A stretch of 64,000 bases of DNA. It comes from Methylophilaceae bacterium LSUCC0717. Its GTDB lineage: Bacteria > Pseudomonadota > Gammaproteobacteria > Burkholderiales > Methylophilaceae. Each line of letters opens with the position of its first letter. Position 1 is the first letter of the stretch. Where the stretch lies: positions 248,001-312,000 of the forward strand of contig CP103436.1 of assembly GCA_024919195.1 (NCBI GenBank), written 5' to 3'. A program made the translations under genes and the position numbers. Below, in pieces: positions 25,042-34,252 of the stretch. Under the pieces are notes generated by a model, which did not search any database, was not told the origin of the DNA, and saw only the letters and a list, made by a program, of their open reading frames with translations.

Positions 25042-26247
25042 TTAGTCTTTAGTTATTAGTAATTTTTTTCTTGATGCTTCACTAGCCTCTTGCCATTTTG
25101 TCCACCATTCACCATATCTTTTTTCTTCTTGATCAGAACTGCATCTCAGAAGAAGAAAATCATAGGCAGCTCTAAATCTTGGATGATTGGAAAGTCTGTA
25201 AACAGACCTTGTTTTAAGTTTTGTAAATCTGGGTTGCAGTCTCCAAATTTCTGAGATGTATTTAATAAAACGATTATGGATAAAAATATTTGGATCTGTT
25301 TTATTAAAGAAATGTTTAATTTGGGTATCTAATGTTAGTTTGGAATCATTATTCTTTAGTGAATGATTAAAGGCATCCCATAAAATCACAGCCATTAGAA
25401 AGCCTGGGTTGACGGTCTTATCTGCCTTGACCCTTGAGTCTGTATTATTCATCCCATGAATAAGAAGACTATTTTTATCTAAGGAATGATCTGATAAAAA
25501 AGGAAAAAATAAGTCAAGCAATTGGTATTCTTTTAACACAAAGATACTTTTCTTTGCATGGCCTGTTAAAAAGAATTTCATCATTTCATCAAAAATTCTT
25601 GAGTAAGGGATGTTGTCTAATAGTGGGATGAACTTCTTTATTTTGCCTAATGTTATTCCCAGATTAAACTCAAGTTTTGCATGAAAACGAATTGCTCTTA
25701 AAAGTCTCACGGGGTCTTCATTGATTCTTTGTTCAGGATTTCCAATAAAATTAATATCCCTATTTTCAATATCTTTTTTACCGTTAAATGGATCAAATAG
25801 ATGGTTATTTATTGGGTCATAAAAAATAGCATTCATTGTAAAGTCTCGCCTTTGAGCATCTTCTTCAATTGTTCCGAAAGCATTATCCTGAACTACTCCA
25901 TTTCTAAGCTTATTTACCTCAGAAGGTTTTTTTCTAAAAGTGGAAACTTCTATAATTTGTCTATCAATCCTGACATGAACAATCTTGAAGCGTCTCCCAA
26001 TAATTCTGGAATTTTTAAAAATGGCAGTGACTTGATCTGGATGTGCATTGGTAGCGATATCAAAGTCTTTTGGTTGAATGTTAAGAAGTAAATCTCTTAT
26101 ACATCCTCCAACCATATAAGCTTGAAAGTTATATTGTTGTAATTTTCTAATTACTTCTAATACGTAGCTTGGTATCGATTTATTAATTAAAGAATACTGA
26201 TTAGAAATTTTTTTATTAGCAGGGCTTGATGTCAACTTCGCTTCCAA
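25042..26247 (-). CDS. pcnB: Poly(A) polymerase I
   Basis: A 401-residue nucleotidyltransferase that adds 3' poly(A) tails to RNA and so promotes decay. The N-terminal palm has YMVGGCIRDLLL and the catalytic DFDIAT, then RRDFTMNAIFYDP and the RNA-binding region EDPVRLLRAIRFHAKL. The C-terminal ending has WWTKWQEA. Poly(A) polymerase rather than CCA-enzyme is favoured because of its PcnB-type C-terminus and folK neighbourhood, and because all tRNAs here encode CCA. The start is TTG at 26247, overlapping the ATR stop by 16 bp; a second TTG at 26235 is possible. Confidence 0.9.
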   Translation of the reverse strand: MEAKLTSSPANKKISNQYSLINKSIPSYVLEVIRKLQQYNFQAYMVGGCIRDLLLNIQPKDFDIATNAHPDQVTAIFKNSRIIGRRFKIVHVRIDRQIIEVSTFRKKPSEVNKLRNGVVQDNAFGTIEEDAQRRDFTMNAIFYDPINNHLFDPFNGKKDIENRDINFIGNPEQRINEDPVRLLRAIRFHAKLEFNLGITLGKIKKFIPLLDNIPYSRIFDEMMKFFLTGHAKKSIFVLKEYQLLDLFFPFLSDHSLDKNSLLIHGMNNTDSRVKADKTVNPGFLMAVILWDAFNHSLKNNDSKLTLDTQIKHFFNKTDPNIFIHNRFIKYISEIWRLQPRFTKLKTRSVYRLSNHPRFRAAYDFLLLRCSSDQEEKRYGEWWTKWQEASEASRKKLLITKD

Positions 26248-26774
26248 AGGGTATCTGGAACATTATTTTCTTGATTCAGTGTCCTGGCTAGAACAAAAAG
26301 GAAGTCTGATAGGCGGTTGAGATAATACAGTGAGGAACTGTTAATCTCTTCAATTTCCTTCAAATTAATACAGTTTCTTTCAGCTCGGCGACATACTGTT
26401 CTTGCGACATGGGCAAGAGCGGCTGGTTTTGAACCACCAGGCAAAATAAATTCTTTTAATGGTGGAAGTTTTTGATTCATTGCATCTAGCTCAATTTCTA
26501 AAAAATCAACTCTTTGTGAATCTAACAGTTTATGACTTGGAATAGATAGCTCTCCACCAATGTTAAACAAGTCATGTTGTATTTCCGTGAGAGCAGTTTT
26601 GATTTTTTCAGGAACAGCTTCTGTCAGAATTAAACCAATGATGGAATTTAATTCATCAATTGATCCAAGGCACTCTACCCGGACTGAATTTTTTTTAACG
26701 CGTTGACCGTTACCAAGGGATGTCTCTCCATTGTCTCCAGTTTTTGTATAAATATGTGTTAATCTATCAGCCAT
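26232..26774 (-). CDS. Cob(I)alamin adenosyltransferase, PduO type
   Basis: A 180-residue enzyme that converts cob(I)alamin to adenosylcobalamin. Signatures: IYTKTGDNGETSLGNGQRVKK-type N-terminus (ATP-binding), SIDELNSIIGL, HVARTVCRRAERN and YLNRLSDFLFVLARTLN. No cobalamin-dependent enzyme or riboswitch lies nearby, so the cofactor's user is elsewhere in the genome. It is divergent from murI. Confidence 0.93.
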   Translation of the reverse strand: MADRLTHIYTKTGDNGETSLGNGQRVKKNSVRVECLGSIDELNSIIGLILTEAVPEKIKTALTEIQHDLFNIGGELSIPSHKLLDSQRVDFLEIELDAMNQKLPPLKEFILPGGSKPAALAHVARTVCRRAERNCINLKEIEEINSSSLYYLNRLSDFLFVLARTLNQENNVPDTLWKRS

Positions 26775-26805
26775 AATTTTTAATCGTCTTTTGAATAAAC
26801 ATTAT

Positions 26806-27606
26806 ATGAAATTTATGGCCCAAGATACACCAGTAATTATAATTTTTGATTCAGGCTTGGGCGGCACAACTATTCTAAAAGAAATAATTTCTTTGAATTT
26901 AAGTCAGCAATTAATCTATGTAGCTGATAATCAGTATCTACCCTACGGTCTTCAAACCAAAGATTTTATTGAAAAGAGAGTGTGTGAAATATTTTCTAGT
27001 TTAAATCAACAATATCGTATTGAAGCGGCAGTCATTGCATGTAATACCGCCACTGCTTATGCGGCAAATTCTTTAAGAAGTAAGTTTAAATTTCCAATAA
27101 TAGCAATGGAGCCTGGGATAAAACCCGCAATCAATTTAACTAAAAATAATAACATTGGTATATTGGCGACTGAGGGAACAATTAAAAGCTCAAGATTTAT
27201 CTCTCTTGTTGATCGATTTACATCAGATCAACATAAAATTTGCATCATACCGGGTGTGGGCTTAGTCGAAGAAATAGAGAGTCAGTCGACATCCGATAAA
27301 AAGTTAGACGCCATTCTATTACCTATAATTAATCAATTGCTTCAAGATAAGGTGGATACATTAGTTTTGGGATGCACTCACTACCCACTCATAAAAAATA
27401 AATTGACAAAGTTACTCCCAGAAATACAGATTGTAGATACGACAAAAGCTGTATTGAAGGTGTTAACTGGATATATTGATCAGATTCACTCTTCAGAGCA
27501 GAAAACTATTTTATTTATGACGAGTAAAGATGAAGGGTCTTATTTATCTAAAATCAAGAAGCTGACAGATTTCTCAAAAATTGAGCAAATAGAATTTGTT
27601 AAATAA
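26806..27606 (+). CDS. murI: Glutamate racemase
   Basis: The enzyme makes D-glutamate for peptidoglycan. Motifs: IIFDSGLGGTTILKEI with the first acidic catalytic residue, YVADNQYLPYG, the first catalytic Cys in VIACNTATAYA, and the second Cys in LVLGCTHYPLI. I start it at ATG 26806, giving 266 residues. The longer form begins at TTG 26791 and another ATG lies at 26815. It overlaps the zinc-finger mini-gene tail-to-tail by 8 bp. Confidence 0.94.
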   Translation: MKFMAQDTPVIIIFDSGLGGTTILKEIISLNLSQQLIYVADNQYLPYGLQTKDFIEKRVCEIFSSLNQQYRIEAAVIACNTATAYAANSLRSKFKFPIIAMEPGIKPAINLTKNNNIGILATEGTIKSSRFISLVDRFTSDQHKICIIPGVGLVEEIESQSTSDKKLDAILLPIINQLLQDKVDTLVLGCTHYPLIKNKLTKLLPEIQIVDTTKAVLKVLTGYIDQIHSSEQKTILFMTSKDEGSYLSKIKKLTDFSKIEQIEFVK

Positions 27607-27769
27607 TCTTATACATCGTCCCGCAATAGGGACAGTTTACAACATCTTTGCCATGGTGATCTAAATAAACCCTTGGATGAAGAGCCCAAAAATTAGGATT
27701 TTTTGGTGGGCAAAAGACAGGTAAATCTTTTTTATCAACTTCGAATACCTTTTGTTGATTCTTAGACAT
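27599..27769 (-). CDS. Small zinc-finger (CHCC) protein
   Basis: A 56-residue protein beginning MSKNQQKVF. It contains the C-H-C-C zinc site of the zf-CHCC family: FCPP at Cys25, HPRVYLDHH, and VNCPYCG near the end. Related small proteins and the NDUFS6 tail of complex I use this fold; its job in bacteria is not established. The ATG at 27769 overlaps the ilvE stop by 8 bases (ATGTCTAA) and its end overlaps murI by 8, so it is squeezed between two genes. Confidence 0.8.
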   Translation of the reverse strand: MSKNQQKVFEVDKKDLPVFCPPKNPNFWALHPRVYLDHHGKDVVNCPYCGTMYKII

Positions 27770-28694
27770 AGGTGAGCCAGTCACCATATTTCGTACTTTT
27801 TCCAGACACGACATCGAAATAAGTTTTTTGAAGAAATTCAGTAATCTCTCCACGTGCACCTTTGCCAATATTGCGTCGATCCAGTGCTCTAATTGGAGTA
27901 ACTTCAGCAGCTGTCCCAGTAAAAAATGCTTCATCTGCAGTATATACTTCATCTCGAGTAATATTTTTTTCTATCACTTGTATGTCGTGAGCTTTGGCTA
28001 TTTCAATGATTGTATCTCGAGTAATTCCTTCTAAAGCAGAGGATAGGCTCGGCGTGATTAGGTGTCCATTTTTAACTAAGAATATATTTTCACCAGAGCC
28101 CTCAGACACAAAACCTTGAGTATCTAAAAGAAGTGCCTCATTGTATCCGTCATTAATTGCTTCTTGATGGGCAAGAATCGAATTCATGTAATTCCCATTG
28201 GCTTTTGCTTTGCACATAGTGACATTCACATGATGGCGCGAGAAAGAAGATGTTTTTACAGCAATTCCCTTTTCTAGTGCTTCCTGACCCATGTAGGCAC
28301 CCCAGCTCCATGCAGCAACAATTACATGGGTAGATAGTGTTTTTGCTGATATTCCCATGCCCTCAGATCCATAAAATGCCATGGGACGAATGTATGCAGA
28401 TTTCAGTTTATTTTCTTTTACACTGTCAATTTGAGCTTGATTGATTTCATCTTTAGAGAAGGGCATGGCCATACTTACAATATGAGCAGAATTAAATAGA
28501 CGATTGGTGTGTTCTTTTAATCTAAAGATAGCTGTTCCTTTTTCTGCCTCATATGCTCGAACACCCTCAAAAACACCCAAACCGTAATGTAGAGTGTGTG
28601 TAAGAACATGAGTCTGAGCTTCACGCCAAGGTGTCATTTTCTTATCGAACCAGATTAACCCATCACGATCAGACATTGATTGAATTACTGCCAT
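27762..28694 (-). CDS. ilvE: Branched-chain amino acid aminotransferase
   Basis: A 310-residue fold-type IV PLP enzyme for the last step of Val, Ile and Leu synthesis. Signatures: LIWFDKKMTPWREAQTHVLTH, HYGLGVFEGVRAYE, and the PLP lysine region CKAKANGNYMNSILA (Lys near residue 163). GYNEALLLDTQGFVSEGSGEN and DEVYTADEAFFTGTAAEVTPI complete it. Either the first ATG or the one six codons later (MSDRDG) could be the start. It complements leuA at the left end of the window. Confidence 0.96.
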   Translation of the reverse strand: MAVIQSMSDRDGLIWFDKKMTPWREAQTHVLTHTLHYGLGVFEGVRAYEAEKGTAIFRLKEHTNRLFNSAHIVSMAMPFSKDEINQAQIDSVKENKLKSAYIRPMAFYGSEGMGISAKTLSTHVIVAAWSWGAYMGQEALEKGIAVKTSSFSRHHVNVTMCKAKANGNYMNSILAHQEAINDGYNEALLLDTQGFVSEGSGENIFLVKNGHLITPSLSSALEGITRDTIIEIAKAHDIQVIEKNITRDEVYTADEAFFTGTAAEVTPIRALDRRNIGKGARGEITEFLQKTYFDVVSGKSTKYGDWLTYV

Positions 28695-28754
28695 CTTATT
28701 TCCTATTATTTGTTAGAATGTGATTTTTTAAATTAATGAACTACATCAACATAA

Positions 28755-29318
28755 ATGTTTAAAAAGCTAATTTGCATATTATTCCTTATTTTAAGTGCAT
28801 GTGGAAGTGATACTTCAAATTTTCATGGCTCCGACATTACTGAGGCTCAATTAAATGGAAGAATAGAGTTAACGTCTCATGATAATGAAGCGTTTGACTC
28901 AAATAATTTATTGGGCAATGTGGTTGCAGTATTTTTTGGTTTTACCCATTGCCCAGATATCTGTCCGACATCCTTAACTGAGTTAAAAATGATCACTGAG
29001 CAATTAGATCAACCAGAAAAATTTAAAGTGCTATTTGTCAGTGTTGACCCAGGTCGAGATACCGTTGATGAATTGAAAAACTACATCCCACGTTTTGGTG
29101 ACAATATGACTGGATTGACTGGCTCAAAAGATCAAATAAAAAAAGTCGCAGATCAATTCAAAGTATTTTATCAAGCGGTACCGCAGGGGAATGATTACAC
29201 CATCGATCATTCTGCAGGGATTTACATCATTGACAAGAGTGGCCAAGTAAGGATTAGGTTTCCATATGGCACAGATACAGCATTAATGGTCGAGGATATC
29301 AATAAATTATTAATCTAG
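28755..29318 (+). CDS. SCO1/SenC family copper chaperone lipoprotein
   Basis: A 187-residue protein with a lipobox LSAC (Cys16) and a thioredoxin-like domain. The copper-binding CxxxC is Cys66-Cys70 in FTHCPDICPTSLTE and the third ligand is His152 in TIDHSAGIYI. SCO proteins deliver copper to the CuA site of cytochrome c oxidase, so the organism probably has an aa3-type oxidase. It is divergent from ilvE (60 bp) and overlaps the convergent metallopeptidase gene by 9 bp. Confidence 0.93.
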   Translation: MFKKLICILFLILSACGSDTSNFHGSDITEAQLNGRIELTSHDNEAFDSNNLLGNVVAVFFGFTHCPDICPTSLTELKMITEQLDQPEKFKVLFVSVDPGRDTVDELKNYIPRFGDNMTGLTGSKDQIKKVADQFKVFYQAVPQGNDYTIDHSAGIYIIDKSGQVRIRFPYGTDTALMVEDINKLLI

Positions 29319-30026
29319 CGTGAACAGGGAGAGTGCTTTATCCTTGAGTTGTTTTTTATAAATTTTGTACTCAGGTAAAATTCTTTCAACTTCATGCCAA
29401 AATAATTTTGAATGGTTCATATGTTTTAAGTGAGCTAACTCATGACAAATCACGTAGTCAATAATTCCAGAGGATGTTTGTATTAATCTCCAACTTAACC
29501 TTATGTTTTTATTATTGGAGCAAGAGCCCCATTTTGTTTTTGCATTGGTTAGTTGAATACTCGATGGTTTTATTTCTAAAATATGATCATAGGAGTCAAT
29601 ACGTTTTTCAAAATATTCAAGAGCAAATTCTTTGAGAATTTTTTTCACATCACTGACCCCATTAGTTTTGCAGAAAATGATTTTATCCTCATGATCAATC
29701 TGAGTTGATCGATGTTCTGGAATAACTTTATATTCTTCACCTAGGAGTAAAATTGTCTCAATTTGATTTGTTCTAGAAATAGTTTGGGATGAAATGTATT
29801 TTAAGTGTTTACTAATCCAGTCAAATTTTTTTTCAATAATACTATTGATATAAATATCATCAGTGTGAAAGGGAGTTGAAATTATTAAACCATCCTGGTC
29901 AATTTTTAAACTAATATTTTTTTTAGATTTTTTTATATGGGTAAATTCCACCAACTCACCCTTGATATAAGCCGTTTTTTTTTCTTTTGATGATGGTTTT
30001 GGGCTAGTGAATAATTTTTTCCACAT
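29310..30026 (-). CDS. YgjP-like zinc metallopeptidase (M48/DUF45)
   Basis: A soluble protein of about 238 residues. The zinc motif HELAHLKHMNHSKLFW (HExxH plus a downstream His) is followed by the usual short C-terminus, and the upstream TKWGSCSNNKNIRLSWRLI is the family's diagnostic sequence. Its peptidase activity is not well characterised. I use ATG 30026. A longer start at 30056 exists but would overlap plsC by 53 bp instead of 23. Confidence 0.85.
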   Translation of the reverse strand: MWKKLFTSPKPSSKEKKTAYIKGELVEFTHIKKSKKNISLKIDQDGLIISTPFHTDDIYINSIIEKKFDWISKHLKYISSQTISRTNQIETILLLGEEYKVIPEHRSTQIDHEDKIIFCKTNGVSDVKKILKEFALEYFEKRIDSYDHILEIKPSSIQLTNAKTKWGSCSNNKNIRLSWRLIQTSSGIIDYVICHELAHLKHMNHSKLFWHEVERILPEYKIYKKQLKDKALSLFTLD

Positions 30027-30711
30027 TGCTATTGATCCATTTTTTTGCTGACTCATTTATTTGATCAGTTGAAAGCTCATGTGTCTGAATTAAAGGGCCT
30101 ATCTTTAAAGTAATTTTCCCTGGGCGTTTAAGGAAACTATTCTTTGGCCAAAAATAGCCTGCATTATGGGCAATTGGCAAAACAGGACAATCAATTTTTT
30201 TTGCTAACCAGCTTCCCCCGATATGATATTTTTTGTCTTCGTTTAAATTAGCCCTCGTCCCTTCAGGAAAAACAATGATGAAAAAACCTTTTTGTATTTT
30301 AGTTAAACCTTGATTAAACATCTGTAGCAATGCTTTCTTTCCTGAGGAGCGATCAATTGCGATAGGAGAGGTAAGCCACAAACCCCAACCAAAAAAAGGA
30401 ATCATTAACAGCTCACGCTTTAAGACCCAGACTTGTTGCGGTAGGGCAATTTGAAGGGCAAGCGTTTCCCAGGCAGACTGATGATTGCAGAATACAATAC
30501 AAGGTTTATTTGGAATATTTTCAGACCCATGTATTTCAAAAGATAAGTTACATGTAAATTTTAGCCAAGGGATCATTGTTTTTGCCCATAAAGAAATAAA
30601 TCTGTATCGATGTTTCTGAGCAAGTGGAAATGTAAATAATGATATAAGAGTAAATGGTATAGTAAAGAGGAACATTCCCAAATAAAAAATAAATGACCTT
30701 ACTTTTATCAT
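30004..30711 (-). CDS. plsC: 1-acyl-sn-glycerol-3-phosphate acyltransferase
   Basis: A 235-residue membrane-associated acyltransferase that makes phosphatidic acid. Motif I NHQSAWE (the NHx4D-type HxxxxE/D catalytic motif here NHQSAWETLAL), motif III FPEGTRAN and IAIDRSSGKKA are present, with a hydrophobic N-terminus. It overlaps gmhB by ATGA. It has the same role as E. coli PlsC but is the shorter AGPAT form typical of the gmhB-plsC pair in Betaproteobacteria. Confidence 0.92.
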   Translation of the reverse strand: MIKVRSFIFYLGMFLFTIPFTLISLFTFPLAQKHRYRFISLWAKTMIPWLKFTCNLSFEIHGSENIPNKPCIVFCNHQSAWETLALQIALPQQVWVLKRELLMIPFFGWGLWLTSPIAIDRSSGKKALLQMFNQGLTKIQKGFFIIVFPEGTRANLNEDKKYHIGGSWLAKKIDCPVLPIAHNAGYFWPKNSFLKRPGKITLKIGPLIQTHELSTDQINESAKKWINSNVEKIIH

Positions 30712-31247
30712 GATGACTTTATGATGTGCTGTGTAGCATCTTTAAGGTTTTTAAAGACTTTTGTTTTTTTTGGATATTTTTTTTGTTTAAGGACTTGTTG
30801 TCCATTTCCAGTTTTAACCAAGATCGGTTGCATCTTAATTGCATCAAAGGCCTGGAGATCTCTGAGAGAATCGCCTACACCATATACTTTTTGCAAGCTG
30901 GTACCATAAACTTTTTCTATTTCTAGCAACATTCCAGGTTTTGGTTTTCTGCACTCACATTCATCTTCGTCGGTATGTGGACAGATAAATATGGAATCAA
31001 TCCTCCCTCCCATATCTGCGAGCAAACGATGCATTTTATGATGGATTTGATTCAGATTTTCCATGGAGTATAGCCCCCTGCCAATGCCTGATTGGTTGGT
31101 CACTATGATTACTTTGAAATTATTTTGAGTTAATTGTGCAATGGACTCAAGACTTCCAGGAATTGGGATCCATTCGTTTTCATTTTTAATATAGTTAGCT
31201 GAGTCCTGATTTATAACACCATCTCGATCAAGAATAACTAATTTCAT
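30708..31247 (-). CDS. gmhB: D-glycero-beta-D-manno-heptose-1,7-bisphosphate 7-phosphatase
   Basis: A 179-residue HAD phosphatase of the ADP-heptose pathway for LPS inner core. Motif I is VILDRDGVIN, then the characteristic YIKNENEWIPIPGS, motif II VTNQSGIGRGLY and the zinc-binding cysteine cluster CPHTDEDECECRKPKPGML. The GDSLRDL motif IV follows. It sits between glyS and plsC, a conserved arrangement. Confidence 0.95.
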   Translation of the reverse strand: MKLVILDRDGVINQDSANYIKNENEWIPIPGSLESIAQLTQNNFKVIIVTNQSGIGRGLYSMENLNQIHHKMHRLLADMGGRIDSIFICPHTDEDECECRKPKPGMLLEIEKVYGTSLQKVYGVGDSLRDLQAFDAIKMQPILVKTGNGQQVLKQKKYPKKTKVFKNLKDATQHIIKSS

Positions 31248-31248
31248 T

Positions 31249-33330
31249 TTAGGTTCCTAGCACCGACAAATTAGCAATGATGTTCATCGCTTTATTCAAC
31301 TCAGAAAGTAGAAGGTGTCGATTGTGCTTTATATCTTTATCATCTGCATTAACCATAGTATCTTCAAAAAAATTATCTATTGGTTCAGATAATTGAATCA
31401 AATTATTTAGAAGGATGTTATATTTTTTAGCTTCCAAATAACCTTTATTGTTTTCATTTACTTTAACGATCGACTGATAAAGTAATTTTTCAGAATCAGA
31501 CTCCAATAAGTCTTGATTAACTTTGTCAGTTAATGAATTATCATATTTTTTTAGGATATTTAGAACTCTTTTGTTGGATTGAGCAAGATTCTCGCTGATA
31601 TCAATTTTTTTAAATTCGTTTACTGCTTCAACTTTTAAGATAATGTCGTTAATAAAATTTGGTTGGCTATCACAAACCGACTGGACTACCAGCGTTTCAT
31701 AACCTCGATCTTTAATAAAATTTTCTACACGATCATAAATAAAATCGATTAGGTGAGCTTTGTCTTGTTCATGATCACCCGGAAAGGTTTTATTTATTAA
31801 TTCAATTAAATCAAGATTGATATCGCATTCAATTAAAATTCTAATGATCGAGATAGCAGCACGTCTTAATGCGAAAGGATCTTTTACCCCTGAAGGTTTT
31901 TCCCCGATTGAAAATAAATCAATTAGGGTGGTAAATTTATCTGCGAGGGATAGTATCAGGGAGGTGTCGTTCTGGGGTAGCTCATCACCAGAAAATTTTG
32001 GTTTGTAATGGTCTTCAATGGCTTGTGCAAAATCCTCATCCATGTCCGAAGCTAGGGCGTAATACTTACCCATAATTCCTTGTAATTCAGGGAATTCGCC
32101 AACCATCAAAGAACTGAGGTCTGCTTTTGCGAGTTTAGCTAACAGATCACTGTCATGGTTTGAGTTTAGTGTCGTATTTTCTCTAATATGGTTGAAAATT
32201 TTGCTCACACGCAAGCAACGCTCATTCAAGGACCCCAACTTCTGATGATAAACAATATTATCTAAGTCACTGACCATGGCGGTAAGTGATCTTTTTTTGT
32301 CTTGAGAAAAGAAAAATTCAGCATCAGCTAATCTTGGATAAATTACCTTCTCATTCCCTTTGACTACCATGGATGGATCTTTGGGGTGGATATTAGAGAT
32401 CAAAATGAATTTATTTGTTAGTTGATTATCCTTGAGTACGGGGAAATATTTTTGATTACTTTTCATTGATAGAATCAAACATTCAGATGGGATATCCAAG
32501 AATTGGCTGTCAAAAGATCCCATCATTGCATTAGGCTTTTCAACTAATGTTGTCACTTCTTCCAATAATTCATTGTCCAAAGGGCAAGAGTAATTATTTC
32601 CTAAATTTTTTATCAAGTGAGAAATTTGATTTTGAATTTCATCATAACGCTTATCAAACTCAGGAATGACGTTACCTTTCTTCTCAAGTAACTCTTCATA
32701 TTGATCAGCATTCTTTAGGCTTAATGCCTCTGTGCTCTCAAATCGGTGCCCATGGATAATATTATTTGCTTTAAGCCCTAGTATCTCGATCTCTAAAATT
32801 TCACTTCCATGCATACAGATTAAATTAATTGCTGGCCTTGCAAAATTCACGGATGTCCAACCGTCGGCTAATTGATATGACATAACCTTTTCAATTGGTA
32901 ATTTTTTTAACACTTGATTTAATTCTTTTTGAATAAACTCAACAAGACTAGTCCCTTCAATATTTTTTTTTGCATATAACACTTCATCTTGAATTATGAA
33001 GTTTTCCAAGGAATCTTTAAGGTCAATTAAATTTAAACTCTCTAATTTTTTTATCAGTGGCGCTGCAGCTTGATCATCAACCCAACCAATTTTTTTTGGC
33101 ATTAGTTTAATTTCAGTTAACTCATCAGGACTTTTGGTCGCCGTGTGACTAATTTTAAATCCAATACGACGTGGAGTTGAGTAAATATTTAATTTTGAAT
33201 TCGATGTTGTAAATTTATTTTGGTTAAGCTGATTAAAAATCTCTGTAGCTAAAAAATCAGACATCTGCTTTTGTGAAGAGGGAGGAAGCTCTTCACATAA
33301 CAATTCAAACAGTAATGTATTTTCACTCAT
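31249..33330 (-). CDS. glyS: Glycyl-tRNA synthetase beta subunit
   Basis: A 693-residue beta chain of the alpha2-beta2 bacterial GlyRS. It recognises and holds tRNA-Gly. Signatures: LLFELLCEELPPSSQKQMS at the N-terminus, TPRRIGFKI, NQKYFPVL, and ADLSSLMVGEFPELQGIMG with the HD-like region and an anticodon-binding C-terminal domain (DPFALRRAAISIIRIL). It follows glyQ with a two-base gap. Confidence 0.96.
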   Translation of the reverse strand: MSENTLLFELLCEELPPSSQKQMSDFLATEIFNQLNQNKFTTSNSKLNIYSTPRRIGFKISHTATKSPDELTEIKLMPKKIGWVDDQAAAPLIKKLESLNLIDLKDSLENFIIQDEVLYAKKNIEGTSLVEFIQKELNQVLKKLPIEKVMSYQLADGWTSVNFARPAINLICMHGSEILEIEILGLKANNIIHGHRFESTEALSLKNADQYEELLEKKGNVIPEFDKRYDEIQNQISHLIKNLGNNYSCPLDNELLEEVTTLVEKPNAMMGSFDSQFLDIPSECLILSMKSNQKYFPVLKDNQLTNKFILISNIHPKDPSMVVKGNEKVIYPRLADAEFFFSQDKKRSLTAMVSDLDNIVYHQKLGSLNERCLRVSKIFNHIRENTTLNSNHDSDLLAKLAKADLSSLMVGEFPELQGIMGKYYALASDMDEDFAQAIEDHYKPKFSGDELPQNDTSLILSLADKFTTLIDLFSIGEKPSGVKDPFALRRAAISIIRILIECDINLDLIELINKTFPGDHEQDKAHLIDFIYDRVENFIKDRGYETLVVQSVCDSQPNFINDIILKVEAVNEFKKIDISENLAQSNKRVLNILKKYDNSLTDKVNQDLLESDSEKLLYQSIVKVNENNKGYLEAKKYNILLNNLIQLSEPIDNFFEDTMVNADDKDIKHNRHLLLSELNKAMNIIANLSVLGT

Positions 33331-33332
33331 GC

Positions 33333-34241
33333 TTACTTATCCTCTAAATTTTTAAGAACTTCAGATGCATGCTCTTTGTTAGCTAAAGGAAATTTTAATG
33401 CTGCTCGACTGTTGAGGTAACTCTCAGCAACTAATCGTGATATGTTTCTAATTTTTCCTATATAACTTGCTCTTTGTGTAACACTAATTACTCCTCTAGC
33501 GTCCAATAAATTGAAGGTATGGGCTGCTTTTAGAACTTGCTCATACGCCGGGAGTGCTAACTTTTGTTCAACCAGGTACTTAGCCTGTTCTTCATGACTT
33601 GAAAAAGCTGTTTGTAAAAATTCAACATTACTATGTTCAAAGTTATAAGCACTTTGCTCCTTTTCATTTTGAAGAAAGACATCACGGTATGTTGTCGTCT
33701 CATTCCATTGAAGGTCAAAGACATTATCAACTCCTTGAATATACATCGCCAACCTTTCAAGGCCGTATGTGATTTCTCCTGTGATAGGTTTGCAAGAAAT
33801 TCCTCCCACTTGCTGAAAATAAGTAAATTGAGTTATTTCCATTCCATTTAACCAAACTTCCCAGCCCAAACCCCAGGCACCTAAGGTGGGATTTTCCCAG
33901 TTATCTTCAACAAGTCTTAAATCATTTTTATTGAGGTCAAAACCTAGTGATCTAATTGATTCAATGTATAAATCAACGATATTTTCTGGAGATGGTTTTA
34001 AAACAACCTGAAATTGATAATAATGCTGCAGGCGATTAGGATTTTCACCATACCTTCCATCTTTTGGCCGTCGGCTTGGTTGCACATAGGCTGCTTTCCA
34101 TGGTTCAGGCCCAATGGCTCTAAGGAAAGTTGCCGTATGGGATGTGCCTGCTCCTACTTCTTGATCATAGGGTTGGATAATTACACAGCCTTGGCTTGCC
34201 CAGTATTGTTGCAGTTTAAAAATTAATTCTTGAAAGGTCAT
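33333..34241 (-). CDS. glyQ: Glycyl-tRNA synthetase alpha subunit
   Basis: The 302-residue catalytic alpha chain of GlyRS. Class II core signatures: [38 protein letters not shown] (20 residues, ATP site), [19 protein letters not shown] and [14 protein letters not shown]. It pairs with glyS downstream. Confidence 0.97.
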   Translation of the reverse strand: MTFQELIFKLQQYWASQGCVIIQPYDQEVGAGTSHTATFLRAIGPEPWKAAYVQPSRRPKDGRYGENPNRLQHYYQFQVVLKPSPENIVDLYIESIRSLGFDLNKNDLRLVEDNWENPTLGAWGLGWEVWLNGMEITQFTYFQQVGGISCKPITGEITYGLERLAMYIQGVDNVFDLQWNETTTYRDVFLQNEKEQSAYNFEHSNVEFLQTAFSSHEEQAKYLVEQKLALPAYEQVLKAAHTFNLLDARGVISVTQRASYIGKIRNISRLVAESYLNSRAALKFPLANKEHASEVLKNLEDK

Positions 34242-34252
34242 TATTTGTATAT

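Noticed and set aside
27770-27952. N-terminal extension of the zinc-finger mini-gene
   Set aside because: These 61 codons are antiparallel or out-of-frame readings of ilvE; the ATG at 27769 is followed directly by the conserved domain.
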